From NCBI RefSeq assembly GCF_002252635.1, contig NZ_NQKX01000008.1, forward strand, positions 164,110 to 228,109: a DNA stretch of 64,000 bases, given 5' to 3'. Position numbers and translations under genes: made by a program. Below are positions 15,277 to 24,264 of the stretch, one piece after another (positions within the stretch are counted from its first letter, which is position 1; every line of letters starts with the position of its first letter). The DNA is from Synechococcus sp. MW101C3 (GTDB lineage: Bacteria > Cyanobacteriota > Cyanobacteriia > PCC-6307 > Cyanobiaceae). Below the pieces are notes generated by a model, which saw only the letters and a list, made by a program, of their open reading frames with translations, made no database searches and was not told where the DNA came from.

Positions 15277-17376
15277 GTGCCCGGGCTTTCTGCCCCGCCC
15301 CGGCTGCACCTGGTGCTGGCAGGAGGGGGCCACAGCCATGCCCTGCTGCTGCGCCGCTGGGTGATGCGGCCTGCCCAGCGCCCGGCCGCTGCCCTGATCA
15401 CACTGGTGAGCCGCGGCAGCACGGCGCTTTATTCCGGCCTGGTGCCCGCTGTGGTGGCGGGTCTGGTGCCCGCTGGCGCCGCCGCCATCGATCTGCGCCG
15501 CCTCTGCCGGCTGGCCGGCGTCACCTTCGTGCAGGCGGAGATCACCGGGCTGGATCTGGCCGAGCGGGCGCTGCTGCTGGCTGGCCGGCCGGCACTGCGC
15601 TTTGCGCGGCTCAGCCTGGATGTGGGTGCCGTCACTGCGCCGTGCGCCGGCGCCATGGCGGTGAAGCCGCTCGAACCCTTCCTGGCCTGGGCCGACGGCT
15701 ATGCAGCGGCGGAAGGCCCCGTGCTGCGCGGTGGTGGCGCTGCGGCGGTGGAGCTGGCGCTGGCCTTCCGCGCCCGTGGGTGGCGGCCCCGCCTGCTGCT
15801 GCGGGGCCAGGGGCTGCAGCTGGGGTCGGTGGCCGCCAACCGCGCCGGCGAGCGCCTGCTGGCGGCGGCGGTGATCCCGCTGGAGCGCCAGGCGCCGGAG
15901 CGGGCCGCGGCAGATCTGGCCTGCACTGGCAGCCTGGCGCCTGCCTGGCTGGCCGCTGCCGGCCTGCCGGTCGATCCCGGCAGCGGCCGTGTCCGCACGG
16001 CGGCCAGCCTGGAGGTGGTGGGCCGCCCCGGCCTGTTCGCCTGCGGTGACTGCGGCCTGATCGACGGCCAGCCCCGTCCCCCATCGGGGGTCTGGGCGGT
16101 GCGGGCCGCGCCGGTGCTGGCGGCCAACCTGAAACGCAGCATCGACAGCCCCGGCCGCCCCCTGCGGCCCTGGCGGCCCCAGCCGTTCGCCCTGCAACTG
16201 CTCGGCGATGGCGGCTGGCAACCGGCCGGTCCACGGGCCCTGGCCCTGTTCGGGCCGCTGGCGATCGGTCCGCACCGCTGGCTGTGGCACTGGAAGCAGG
16301 CCATCGACCAGGCGTTCATGGACCGCTTCACCGCCCTGCAGCCGATGGGCGCCAGAGGCAAGACCGAGCCCATGCCCTGCCGCGGCTGCGCCGCCAAGCT
16401 GCCCGCCGCTCCACTGCAGGCGGCCCTGGGGCGACTCGCTGCGGCTGCCGTCCCCGCCGATGACGCCGCCGTGGTGGCCCGGCTTGACGACGGCGCGCTG
16501 CTGCTGCAGAGCGTGGATGGCTTCCCGGCCCTGGTGGACGACCCCTGGCTCAACGCCCGCCTCACCACCCTGCATGCCTGCAGCGACCTCTGGGCCTGTG
16601 GGGCGCCGGTGGAGAGCGCCCAGGCGCTGGTGACCCTGCCGGCCGCGGCGGCCGCCGTGCAGGAAGAGCTGCTGGGGCAGACCCTGGCGGGGGTCTGTTC
16701 CGTGCTGGAGCCGCAGGGGGCCGTGCTGCTGGGCGGGCACACCCTGGAGGGCCGCGATGGTGCCGGGCTCAGCCTGGCGCTCACGGTCAACGGCCGGGTG
16801 GCGCCGGCGCAGTTCTTGCGCAAGGGCCCGCTCCAGCCGGGTGATGTGCTGCTGCTCAGCCGCCCGCTCGGCAGTGGCGTGCTGTTCGCGGCGGCGATGG
16901 CGGCGGCCGCGGATCCCGCCTGGATCGAGCAGGCGCTGGCGGTGCTGCAGCAGAGCCAGGCGCCGCTGCTGCCGCTGCTGGCGCGCCACGGCTGCCGGGC
17001 CTGCACCGATGTGACCGGCTTCGGGCTGCTTGGCCACCTCGGCGAGATGATCGCCGCCAGCCCGGCCGTGCGTGTCGCCCTCGACTGGGCCGCCGTGCCG
17101 GCGCTGCCCGGTGCCCTGGAGCTGCTGGCCGCCGGTGTGGCCAGCAGCCTGGCCCCCGCCAATGCCGCCGCCCTGGCGCTGCTGGACGGTGCGGTGCAGC
17201 TGGAAGGTCCTGGCCCGCATGGCCTTGAGCCCGCCCACAGGGCTCTGCTGATCGATCCCCAGACCTGCGGCCCGCTGCTGGCGGCGCTGCCAGCCAGCAA
17301 TGCCGCTGCCGCCCTGCAGGACCTGCGGGCGGCCGGCTTCGGCGCTGCTGTCCTGATCGGCCGGGTGCTGGCTTAG
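15277..17376 (+). CDS. selD: FAD-dependent oxidoreductase fused to selenide, water dikinase
   Basis: A two-domain protein of ~700 residues. The N-terminal half is a pyridine nucleotide-disulfide oxidoreductase-like domain (LVLAGGGHSHALLLRRW with the FAD-binding glycines; GLFACGDCGLI as the second flavin motif). The C-terminal half is SelD, which makes selenophosphate from selenide and ATP: PCRGCAAKL carries the active-site cysteine and lysine (16378-16398), followed by DDAAVV, LLQSVDGFPALVDDPW, ACSDLWACGA and LLGGHTLEGRDGAG. Such NADH-dehydrogenase-like/SelD fusions are known in cyanobacteria. GTG at 15277 gives the usual short lead to the FAD motif; a TTG at 15184 would add 31 residues. Convergent with mnmH, overlapping by 4 bp at the stops. 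Confidence 0.93.
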   Translation: MPGLSAPPRLHLVLAGGGHSHALLLRRWVMRPAQRPAAALITLVSRGSTALYSGLVPAVVAGLVPAGAAAIDLRRLCRLAGVTFVQAEITGLDLAERALLLAGRPALRFARLSLDVGAVTAPCAGAMAVKPLEPFLAWADGYAAAEGPVLRGGGAAAVELALAFRARGWRPRLLLRGQGLQLGSVAANRAGERLLAAAVIPLERQAPERAAADLACTGSLAPAWLAAAGLPVDPGSGRVRTAASLEVVGRPGLFACGDCGLIDGQPRPPSGVWAVRAAPVLAANLKRSIDSPGRPLRPWRPQPFALQLLGDGGWQPAGPRALALFGPLAIGPHRWLWHWKQAIDQAFMDRFTALQPMGARGKTEPMPCRGCAAKLPAAPLQAALGRLAAAAVPADDAAVVARLDDGALLLQSVDGFPALVDDPWLNARLTTLHACSDLWACGAPVESAQALVTLPAAAAAVQEELLGQTLAGVCSVLEPQGAVLLGGHTLEGRDGAGLSLALTVNGRVAPAQFLRKGPLQPGDVLLLSRPLGSGVLFAAAMAAAADPAWIEQALAVLQQSQAPLLPLLARHGCRACTDVTGFGLLGHLGEMIAASPAVRVALDWAAVPALPGALELLAAGVASSLAPANAAALALLDGAVQLEGPGPHGLEPAHRALLIDPQTCGPLLAALPASNAAAALQDLRAAGFGAAVLIGRVLA

Positions 17377-18422
17377 ATCAGGCCGTCCGCCAGCAGCCGG
17401 ACGGCGGCCTGCTCCGCGCTCTGTTCCCCCAGCTCCACGCTGGCGACGCCACGACCGCTGAGGTCATGGTCGTAGCAGCGGTCGTAGTAGTCGAGCATCT
17501 GCCGGCAGGCTTCGGCCGCCTCCCCGTTGGCGATCGCCTCCAGGGCGACGGCTGTGCGCTGGGGGCCCAGCCGCTTGGCGATGCGACGGGTGGCCTCCGC
17601 CACCGCCTCCGGGTCGTGCTGGCCGTAGACCGCCACCAGGTGGTCCAGCCGCTGCTCCAGCGGCCGTTGCACCTCCAGCACCGGTGCTGCCTTCATCTGG
17701 CGCCAGAGGCCGGCCGGGATGCGGCAGCGGCCGACCATGGCGCTCTCCGCCTCCAGCCAGATCGCCGCCGCCCCCTCCAGCGCCTGCAAGGCCATGGCCA
17801 GCTGGTTTTCGTAGTGCTCCGTGCTGGGTTGCTGCGGCAGCCCCAACCCGCCGAAGCTGCTGCCGCGATGGTTGGCAAGGCCTTCGAGGTCCACCACGGC
17901 GGCTCCGCGCTGCTGCAGGGCCAGCAGCAGCTCGGTCTTGCCGCAGCCGGTGCGGCCCCCCAGCAGGCGCAGCGGCCAGGGCCGCTCGAACAGCTCCAGC
18001 GCCCAGCGCCGGAAGCTCTTGTAGCCGCCGTGCAGCAGGCGCACCGGCAGCTCCAGGCTCTCGGCCAGCAGGGCCACGTTGCCGGAGCGCATGCCCCCCC
18101 GCCAGCAGGTGAGCCGCAGCGGCGCCCCCTCGGCTTCGGCGCTGCAGGCGGCCAGATCCGCCGCGAGCCCCTTCAGGCGCGGGCCCACCACCGCCAGTCC
18201 ATGCAGCACCGCCGCCTGGCGCCCCTGCTGCTTGTAGAGCGTGCCCACCTCCGCCCGTTCGGCATCGCTGAACAGCGGCAGGTTGACGGCGCCGGGAATG
18301 TGGCCCTGGGCGAATTCCGCCGGGGTGCGCACATCCAGCAGTGGCCCCGTCTCCTGCAGGAAGCGCTCGATCGGCTGGGGCACCACCATCGCCAACCCGG
18401 GGCACGACGTCGTGAGCGCCAT
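17373..18422 (-). CDS. mnmH: tRNA 2-selenouridine synthase
   Basis: Replaces the sulfur of 2-thiouridine at the wobble position of certain tRNAs by selenium, using selenophosphate from SelD. The 349-residue protein has a rhodanese domain (LLDVRTPAEFAQGHIPGA; catalytic Cys106 in TCWRGGMRSGN) and a P-loop domain (GGRTGCGKT at 155-163). The length is close to the E. coli enzyme. The ATG at 18422 follows GGAG by five bases; a longer frame from 18503 exists. Its stop overlaps that of selD on the other strand. With SelD here and no selA or selB, selenouridine in tRNA is the likely purpose of selenium in this locus. Confidence 0.95.
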   Translation of the reverse strand: MALTTSCPGLAMVVPQPIERFLQETGPLLDVRTPAEFAQGHIPGAVNLPLFSDAERAEVGTLYKQQGRQAAVLHGLAVVGPRLKGLAADLAACSAEAEGAPLRLTCWRGGMRSGNVALLAESLELPVRLLHGGYKSFRRWALELFERPWPLRLLGGRTGCGKTELLLALQQRGAAVVDLEGLANHRGSSFGGLGLPQQPSTEHYENQLAMALQALEGAAAIWLEAESAMVGRCRIPAGLWRQMKAAPVLEVQRPLEQRLDHLVAVYGQHDPEAVAEATRRIAKRLGPQRTAVALEAIANGEAAEACRQMLDYYDRCYDHDLSGRGVASVELGEQSAEQAAVRLLADGLI

Positions 18423-18650
18423 AGTGGCTCCAGGGCCGCCCTGCTGCGGCGCACCTTGCTTGCACGGCACCCCGGGCAGCGCGACGTGTGGCTCCTCGGA
18501 CACCTCCTCGTGCCTCCTCGCTCCGCTGTGCTGCGAGCTGCTTGTGCGTTTCCCAGCGCAGTTGCCCGTTCAGCCGCCTGCGTGCCGAGGCGCAGGCCTG
18601 GGCCTCACCCGCCTCCCGCTCTCATCCTTCCCCCCGATCCCCTCTCACCG

Positions 18651-19592
18651 ATGACGTTCCGCATCCGTGCCACCGCTGCGCTGGTGGGCCTTTCCCTGGC
18701 GCTGCTGCCGGCCCTGGCCCCCGCCGGCGGCCCCCTGCCGTCGCTGCTGAGCGAGGCGAAGGCGCAGCAGAACACCAAGGTGCTGCGCATCGGTGCGATC
18801 CCCGACCAGAAGCCTGAGGTGCTCAACCGGCTCTACCCGCTGGTGGCCAATGAACTCAGCCGTCAGCTGGGCGTGAAGGTCACTTACGTGCCGGTGGTGG
18901 ATTACGCCGCCGCCGTCACCGCTTTCCGCACCGGCGGCCTGGATCTGGTCTGGTTCGGCAGTCTCACGGGGGTGCAGGCGCGCCTGCAGAAGCCCGGCGC
19001 CCAGGTGGTCGCCCAGCGCGACATCGACGCCTCGTTCCAGAGCGTCTTCATCGCCAACACCAGCAGCGGCCTCAAGCCGATCTCCAACGTGAAGGGGCTG
19101 ACGGAGTTGAAGGGCAAGCGTTTCACCTTTGGCTCGGAGAGTTCCACCTCCGGCCGCCTGATGCCCCAGTTCTACCTGAACCAGGCCGGGGTCAAGCTCA
19201 GCGATTTCGCCGGCGGTGTCCCCGGCTTCAGCAGCAGCCATGACGCCACCATCGCCCTGGTGCAGAGCGGCGCCTACCAGGCCGGCGCCCTCAGCGAAGA
19301 GGTGTGGCGCAGCAACCTCAGCGAGGGCAAGGTCAACCGCGCCAAGGTGATCCAGATCTGGAAAACCCCCGGCTACCCCAACTACCACTGGCTTGCCCAG
19401 CCCGATCTCGACAAGCGCTTCGGCAAGGGCTTCAGCACCCGCATGCGCACGGCGATCCTCAGCTGGCGGACCACCGACCCCGAGCAGAAGCAGATCCTCG
19501 CCCTGTTCGGCGCCCAGCGGTTCATCCCCGCCAAGGCCGCGGATTACGCCCGTATCGAGCAGGTGGGCCGTCAGATCGGCAAGATCCGCTGA
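18651..19592 (+). CDS. Putative selenate (PhnD-like) ABC transporter binding protein
   Basis: A 313-residue periplasmic binding protein of the phosphonate-binding (PhnD) superfamily, with a signal peptide (LVGLSLALLPALAPAGG region). Typical elements: KVLRIGAIPDQKPEVLNRLYPLVANEL, FRTGGLDLVWFGSLTGVQA and FTFGSESSTSGRLMP. One branch of this superfamily is recurrently linked to selD and annotated as a putative selenate binder; the position next to selD and mnmH puts this protein there. The ligand is inferred from context only; phosphonate, phosphite or another oxyanion is not excluded by sequence. The ATG at 18651 begins a normal signal sequence. It opens a three-gene operon, 228 bp from divergent mnmH. 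Confidence 0.88.
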   Translation: MTFRIRATAALVGLSLALLPALAPAGGPLPSLLSEAKAQQNTKVLRIGAIPDQKPEVLNRLYPLVANELSRQLGVKVTYVPVVDYAAAVTAFRTGGLDLVWFGSLTGVQARLQKPGAQVVAQRDIDASFQSVFIANTSSGLKPISNVKGLTELKGKRFTFGSESSTSGRLMPQFYLNQAGVKLSDFAGGVPGFSSSHDATIALVQSGAYQAGALSEEVWRSNLSEGKVNRAKVIQIWKTPGYPNYHWLAQPDLDKRFGKGFSTRMRTAILSWRTTDPEQKQILALFGAQRFIPAKAADYARIEQVGRQIGKIR

Positions 19593-19602
19593 GGACGCAC
19601 CG

Positions 19603-20352
19603 ATGAACCCGGTGCTCGAACTGCGCGGCATCACGGTGCCGGGCCAACCCCGACCGCGGCTCGAGGGCATTGACCTCACCATCCGCCAGGGCGAGCGGGT
19701 GGCGTTGCTCGGGGCCAGCGGCGCCGGCAAGAGCACCCTGCTGGCGGTGGCCAATGGGCTGCTGCCAGCGCAGCACGGCGAGGTGCTGTGGGAGGGCCGG
19801 CCACCGGCCCGCTCACGGCGGGGCCGCCGCCTGCAGCAGGCCCGCATCGGCACCCTCTGGCAGGACCTGCGCCTGGTGGAAGAGCTCAGCGTCCAGCAGA
19901 ACCTCAATGCCGCGCGGCTGGCGGTCTGGGGCTGGCCGAAGGCCCTGCTCAACCTGCTGCTGCCGCTCGAAACCGACGCCTGCCGCCAGGCGATGGCGAC
20001 GATGGACCTGGAGCCACACCTGCTGGAGCGGCCGGTGTCGGCTCTCTCCGGCGGCCAGCGCCAGCGGGTGGCCATGGCGCGGCTGCTGCGCCAGGACCCG
20101 GTGCTGCTGCTGGCCGATGAACCTCTGGCCAGCCTTGATCCCCGCCTGGCGGCGGAGCTGCTGGCCCTGCTGCTGCGTCAGGCGGTGCCGCCGCGTGCCC
20201 TGCTGCTCAGCCTGCACCGCCCCGATCTGCTGGAGGGCTTCGATCGGGCGATCGGTCTGCGGCAGGGCCGGCTGGTGTTCGACGGGCCGATCGCCGCGGT
20301 GCACCGGGCGCTGCTGACCGACCTCTACGAAGGCACGCCGCCGTGCAGCTGA
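19603..20352 (+). CDS. ABC transporter ATPase of the putative selenate importer
   Basis: A 249-residue PhnC-like ATPase. Walker A GASGAGKST at 37-45, signature LSGGQRQRVAMARLL, Walker B VLLLADEPLASLDP and an H-loop histidine (SLHRPDLL) are all intact. It starts 10 bp after the binding-protein stop, and its end overlaps the permease start by 10 bp, so the three genes form one operon. It energises uptake by the following permease. Confidence 0.93.
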   Translation: MNPVLELRGITVPGQPRPRLEGIDLTIRQGERVALLGASGAGKSTLLAVANGLLPAQHGEVLWEGRPPARSRRGRRLQQARIGTLWQDLRLVEELSVQQNLNAARLAVWGWPKALLNLLLPLETDACRQAMATMDLEPHLLERPVSALSGGQRQRVAMARLLRQDPVLLLADEPLASLDPRLAAELLALLLRQAVPPRALLLSLHRPDLLEGFDRAIGLRQGRLVFDGPIAAVHRALLTDLYEGTPPCS

Positions 20353-21890
20353 GAGTTGCGCCGCCGCTGCTGGTGCTGCTGCCGGCCCTGGTGCTGCTGC
20401 CGCTGGGGCTGGTGCTGCCGGGCCTCAGCCACGGCGGCGGCTGGGAGCTGATCGGTCAGTTTGCCATGGCGGCGCTGACGCCGTCGCTGGATCCGGTGGT
20501 GCTGCGCTCGGTGGCCGGTGGGCTGCTGGTGACCGTGGCGATGGCGCTGCTGGGCTGGGCGGTGAGCCTGGTGCTCGGCCTGCTGCTGGGCGTGGCCAGC
20601 TCCCGCACCGTCTGGACCACCCTCACCGGCAGTGCCCTGCCCGCCACCGGCATCCGCCGCCTGCTGGCCGTTCCCCGCTCCATCCATGAACTGATCTGGG
20701 GGCTGCTGCTCCTGCAACTGCTGGGGCTGCAGCCGGCGGTGGCCGTGCTGGCGATCGTGATCCCCTATGCGGCGCTGGTGGCGCGGGTGCTGAGTGATCT
20801 GCTCGACGCGCTGCCCACCACCAACGTGGAGGCCCTGCGGGCCGGTGGGGCGCCGGCGCCGGCCGCGTTGCTCACGGCGCTCGGCCCCGCCCTGCTGCCG
20901 GGGGTGCTCAGCTACGGCGGCTACCGGCTGGAGTGCGCCCTGCGCAGCGCCACCCTGCTGGGGGTGTTCGGCCTTGGCGGCCTCGGCACCGAGCTGAAGC
21001 TCACCATGCAGTCGCTCGCTTTCCACGAGCTCTGGACCGGCCTGTGGCTGCTGCTCGCCGTGATGCTCAGCCTGGAGGCCGGCCTGGGCTATCTGCGGCG
21101 ACGTTGGCTGATGCCCGTGCGCTTCGGTCTGCAGCAGCCGTCGGTGGGGCTGCGGGCGCGGGAGATGCTGCTGGTGCTGCTGGCCCTGCTGCCGCTCTCG
21201 CTGCTGCTGGGTCATGCCCTTGGCGTGCAGCCCCAGGCGCTGCTCAGCGTGCAGCCGTTGCCGCCGCTGCAGAGCGACTGGCCCAGCGTGCTGGCCCTGC
21301 CCTGGCCGGCGCTGGTGGGCGGCACCCTGGGGCTGACGCTGCTGGCGGCCTGCCTGGCGGTGGGTCTGGCGCCCCTGCTGCTGCTGCTGGCGGCCCCGTC
21401 CCGCTGGCTGCGAGCGCCGCTGCGCCTGGTCTGGGCGCTGGGCCGCCTCTGGCCGCCGCCGCTCACGGCCCTGCTGCTGCTGCTGGTGCTGCAGCCCGGT
21501 GTCGTCACCGGTGCGCTGGCCCTCGGCTTTCACAACCTCGGTGTGCTCGGCCGCCTGCTGCTGGAGAGCGCCGCCGATGCCAGCCCGGCCACGGAGCAGG
21601 CGCTGGCCTGCGCCGGCAGCGGGCCGCGGCTGGCCCTGCTCTACGGCCGCCTCAGCGGCGTGGCCCGCCCCTACCTCGCCTATGCCGCCTACCGCAGCGA
21701 TGTGATGCTGCGGGAATCGGTGGTGGTGAGCCTGGTGGGCGCCACGGGCCTCGGCAGCCAGCTGCTGGAGAGCCTCAGTTCGTTCGCCTGGGACCAGCTG
21801 CTGGCGCTGGTGCTGGTCTATGCCCTGCTCACGCTGCTGGGGGAAGACCTCAGCGACCGCTGGCGGGCGAGGCTGCTGGCCAGCGGTTGA
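20343..21890 (+). CDS. ABC permease of the putative selenate importer, two fused halves
   Basis: A 515-residue inner-membrane permease starting at GTG 20343. It contains two copies of the PhnE-type core. The first coupling (EAA-like) segment is VEALRAGGAPAPAALLTALGP followed by ATLLGVFGLGGLGTEL; the second is QALACAGSGPRLALLYGRLSG followed by SVVVSLVGATGLGSQL. Ordinary PhnE-type permeases of about 260-280 residues work as dimers, so this gene looks like a tandem fusion that supplies both halves in one chain. About twelve helices are visible. It is rich in Leu and Ala. Confidence 0.9.
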   Translation: MQLRVAPPLLVLLPALVLLPLGLVLPGLSHGGGWELIGQFAMAALTPSLDPVVLRSVAGGLLVTVAMALLGWAVSLVLGLLLGVASSRTVWTTLTGSALPATGIRRLLAVPRSIHELIWGLLLLQLLGLQPAVAVLAIVIPYAALVARVLSDLLDALPTTNVEALRAGGAPAPAALLTALGPALLPGVLSYGGYRLECALRSATLLGVFGLGGLGTELKLTMQSLAFHELWTGLWLLLAVMLSLEAGLGYLRRRWLMPVRFGLQQPSVGLRAREMLLVLLALLPLSLLLGHALGVQPQALLSVQPLPPLQSDWPSVLALPWPALVGGTLGLTLLAACLAVGLAPLLLLLAAPSRWLRAPLRLVWALGRLWPPPLTALLLLLVLQPGVVTGALALGFHNLGVLGRLLLESAADASPATEQALACAGSGPRLALLYGRLSGVARPYLAYAAYRSDVMLRESVVVSLVGATGLGSQLLESLSSFAWDQLLALVLVYALLTLLGEDLSDRWRARLLASG

Positions 21891-21954
21891 GCCGGGGACG
21901 GGCGGCGCGGCAGGGTGGGTGGCACCATCCGCAGCGCAGGCTGCCGCGCAGGCC

Positions 21955-23103
21955 ATGACCGACGAGCCGGGGGGTGCCCCTGCAGTGCCATCGCCGCCCG
22001 CCGCGCCCGATCTGGTGGCGGTGGCCGAGCAGTTTGCGCTCGGCGCTCCGGTGCAGGCGATCGCCCCGCTCGGCGGCGGCAACGTCAACGACACCTACCT
22101 GGTGCAGCTGGTGGGGGCCCCCGGCGGCTCCCATGTGCTGCAGCGCCTCAACACCCACGTGTTCCGCCAGCCCCGGGATGTGATGCGCAACCTGCTGGCC
22201 TTCACCGCCCATGCCGAGCGCCAGCTGCAGGCGCCGGCGTCCGGCCTGGGCCGCCGCTGGGAGGTGCCGCGCGTGGTGCCGTTGCAGGGCGGCGCTGATC
22301 CCTGGCTGGAGTGCGACGGCGCCTTCTGGCGCATGACCACCTTCATCGGCGGCGCCCGCAGCCTCGACCAGCTCAGTGACACCGGGCAGGCCCGTGAGGT
22401 GGGCTATGGCCTGGGCCGCTTCCACCGGCTGGTGAGCGATCTGCCGGTGGACCAGCTGGTGGACACGCTGGAGGGGTTTCACATCACCCCCACCTACCTG
22501 GCGGCCTACCACCGGGTCTGCGCCGCGTCACCGCCGCCCGCCTCCCCCGAGCTGCGCCACTGCGCTGCCTTTGTGGCGGAACGGCAGCGGTGGGCGTCGG
22601 TGCTGGAGGACGCTAAGGGGAGCGGCCGGCTGCAGCTGCGCCCCATCCATGGCGACCCGAAGGTGAACAACGTGCTGATCGATGCGGCCAGCGGCGCCGC
22701 GATCAGCCTGGTGGATCTCGACACCGTGAAGCCGGGCCTGATCCACTACGACATCGGCGACTGCCTGCGCTCGGCCTGCAACCTCGCCGGGGAGGAAGCC
22801 GCCGACTGGCGCGCGGTGCGCTTCGACACCGGCTTCTGCGCGGCGCTGCTGGAGGGGTATGCGGCGGCGGCCCGCCCCATGCTCACCACCGACGACGTGG
22901 CCTTCCTCTACGACGCGATCCGCCTGCTGGCCTTCGAGCTGGGGGTGCGTTTCCTCACCGACCATCTCGCCGGCGACGTGTACTTCAAGGTGCGCCGGCC
23001 GGGGCAGAACCTGCAGCGGGCCCTGGTGCAGTTCGCCCTCGCCGCCAGCATCGAGGCGCAGGAAGCCGAGATCCGCGCGATCGTCGCGGCGGTGATGGCA
23101 TGA
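21955..23103 (+). CDS. APH-superfamily kinase, N-acetylhexosamine kinase-like
   Basis: A 382-residue phosphotransferase with an aminoglycoside-phosphotransferase fold. Motifs: the glycine-rich entry GGGNVNDTYLVQL, HVLQRLNTHVFRQP, the catalytic loop IHGDPKVNNVLID and the metal-binding LVDLDTVKPGLIHYDIGD. This pattern is found in the family that includes NahK, which phosphorylates N-acetylhexosamines at O1; the real substrate is unknown. The ATG at 21955 follows the permease stop by 64 bp, so co-transcription with the importer is possible but not functionally explained. Its stop overlaps the next start (ATGA). Confidence 0.82.
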   Translation: MTDEPGGAPAVPSPPAAPDLVAVAEQFALGAPVQAIAPLGGGNVNDTYLVQLVGAPGGSHVLQRLNTHVFRQPRDVMRNLLAFTAHAERQLQAPASGLGRRWEVPRVVPLQGGADPWLECDGAFWRMTTFIGGARSLDQLSDTGQAREVGYGLGRFHRLVSDLPVDQLVDTLEGFHITPTYLAAYHRVCAASPPPASPELRHCAAFVAERQRWASVLEDAKGSGRLQLRPIHGDPKVNNVLIDAASGAAISLVDLDTVKPGLIHYDIGDCLRSACNLAGEEAADWRAVRFDTGFCAALLEGYAAAARPMLTTDDVAFLYDAIRLLAFELGVRFLTDHLAGDVYFKVRRPGQNLQRALVQFALAASIEAQEAEIRAIVAAVMA

Positions 23104-23702
23104 CCTCGCCACCCTCATCGCCACCGCCACCTCTGGACTCCCACGCCTTCACGCTTCATCCCTTCATGGCGGCCTCCTCAGCGGCGGTGTCCCCAGCGGC
23201 GTCTCCCCCAGCGGCGGCCCTCACCCTCACCGGCCAGGTGGTGCGGCGCGGCGCGGAGCTGCAGATCGGCTGGCGGCTGGCGGGCGCGCTCGAGGGCGTG
23301 TGCCTGCCGGAGCCGGCGGCGCTGCCCCAGCGCTGCGATGACCTCTGGCAGACCACCTGCCTGGAGTTCTTCCTGGCCACTCCCGGTGCCGACGCCTACT
23401 GGGAGGTGAACCTCTCCCCCGCCGGCCACTGGAACGTCTACCGCTTCAGCGGCTACCGCCAGGGGATGGCGCCGGAGGCGGCGCTGCAGGCGCTGCCCTT
23501 CCGGGTCACGCGCACGCCTGGCGTTCTGGAGCTTGAGCTCACCTGCGACCTTGCCGCCCTCCTGCCCGGCGGCGGCCCGCTGGAGCTGGCAGTCACCGCC
23601 GTGGTGGAGCAGGCCGGCGGCGCCCTCACCTACTGGGCCCTGGCCCACCCCGGCAGCGCGCCCGATTTCCACCGCCGCGACGGCTTTCAGCTGCGCCTGT
23701 GA
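23100..23702 (+). CDS. DOMON-like domain protein
   Basis: A 200-residue protein translationally coupled to the kinase (ATGA at 23100-23103). After a Ser/Pro/Ala-rich, probably flexible first ~40 residues comes a beta-rich domain: ELQIGWRLAGALEGVCLP, DDLWQTTCLEFFLA, YWEVNLSPAGHWNVYRFSGY and YWALAHPGSAPDFHRRDGF. This is the pattern of the uncharacterised DOMON-like family common in cyanobacteria, related to carbohydrate- or haem-binding beta sandwiches. No signal peptide is evident. A role in sugar recognition beside the kinase is a guess. Confidence 0.82.
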   Translation: MTSPPSSPPPPLDSHAFTLHPFMAASSAAVSPAASPPAAALTLTGQVVRRGAELQIGWRLAGALEGVCLPEPAALPQRCDDLWQTTCLEFFLATPGADAYWEVNLSPAGHWNVYRFSGYRQGMAPEAALQALPFRVTRTPGVLELELTCDLAALLPGGGPLELAVTAVVEQAGGALTYWALAHPGSAPDFHRRDGFQLRL

Positions 23703-23800
23703 GGCCGGCTGGCGTCGCGTGGCCTGAGCGCCGCTTCTACAGTCGTGGCACGGCGCCGGACCTCACGATGGCTCTGCTCGGACCCGCTGGACCTGGGGCC

Positions 23801-24193
23801 ATGCAACTGGGCTACACGATCGTCTACGTGCCCGATGTGGCCGCTTCGCTGCACTTCTATGCGGCCGCTTTCGGCCTGCCGCAGAAGTTTCTCGACCCCA
23901 CCGGCACCTATGGCGAATGCGCCACTGGTGCCACCACCCTAGGTTTCGCCGCCCACGCGCTCGGGGACCTGAATGTGCCCGGCGGGGTGGTGAAGGCCAG
24001 CGAAACGGTCCAGCCGCTGGGCATGGAGATCGCCCTGGTCACCGACGACGTGCCCCAGGCCCACGCCCGCGCCCTGGAGCATGGCGCTGGGGAAATCGCT
24101 GCGCCTGCCCGGAAGCCCTGGGGCCAGCTGGTGTCGTACGTGCGGGCACCGGACGGCACGTTGATCGAGCTGTGCACGCCCATGGCGGGCTGA
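23801..24193 (+). CDS. VOC/glyoxalase-family protein
   Basis: A 130-residue single-domain VOC protein: two beta-alpha-beta-beta-beta units seen in LGYTIVYVPDVAASLHFYAAAFGL and MEIALVTDDVPQAHARALEHGA, ending with the conserved APDGTLIELCTP. The Glu near the C-terminus is the usual metal ligand. Many such proteins are dioxygenases, isomerases or resistance proteins; the substrate cannot be told. ATG 23801 places the first strand at the N-terminus; an ATG at 23768 would add 11 residues. Confidence 0.85.
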   Translation: MQLGYTIVYVPDVAASLHFYAAAFGLPQKFLDPTGTYGECATGATTLGFAAHALGDLNVPGGVVKASETVQPLGMEIALVTDDVPQAHARALEHGAGEIAAPARKPWGQLVSYVRAPDGTLIELCTPMAG

Positions 24194-24224
24194 GCGCCAC
24201 GGCCACCCTTGTCGACGAAAAACC

Positions 24225-24238
24225 AATACAGATGTACT
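24225..24238. promoter_or_regulatory. LexA (SOS) box upstream of umuD
   Basis: The sequence AATACAGATGTACT matches 13 of 14 positions of the cyanobacterial LexA motif RGTACNNNDGTWCB. It lies 26 bp before the umuD ATG, a position where a repressor would block the promoter. This predicts damage-inducible expression of umuDC. Confidence 0.75.
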
Positions 24239-24264
24239 AATCTGCAGGGCCTGCCCCGGGGCCC

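Noticed and set aside
15244..17238. 664-codon minus-strand frame opposite the selD fusion
   Set aside because: Gln/His/Gly/Arg-rich composition typical of antisense frames in GC-rich genes; the plus strand is a clear enzyme.
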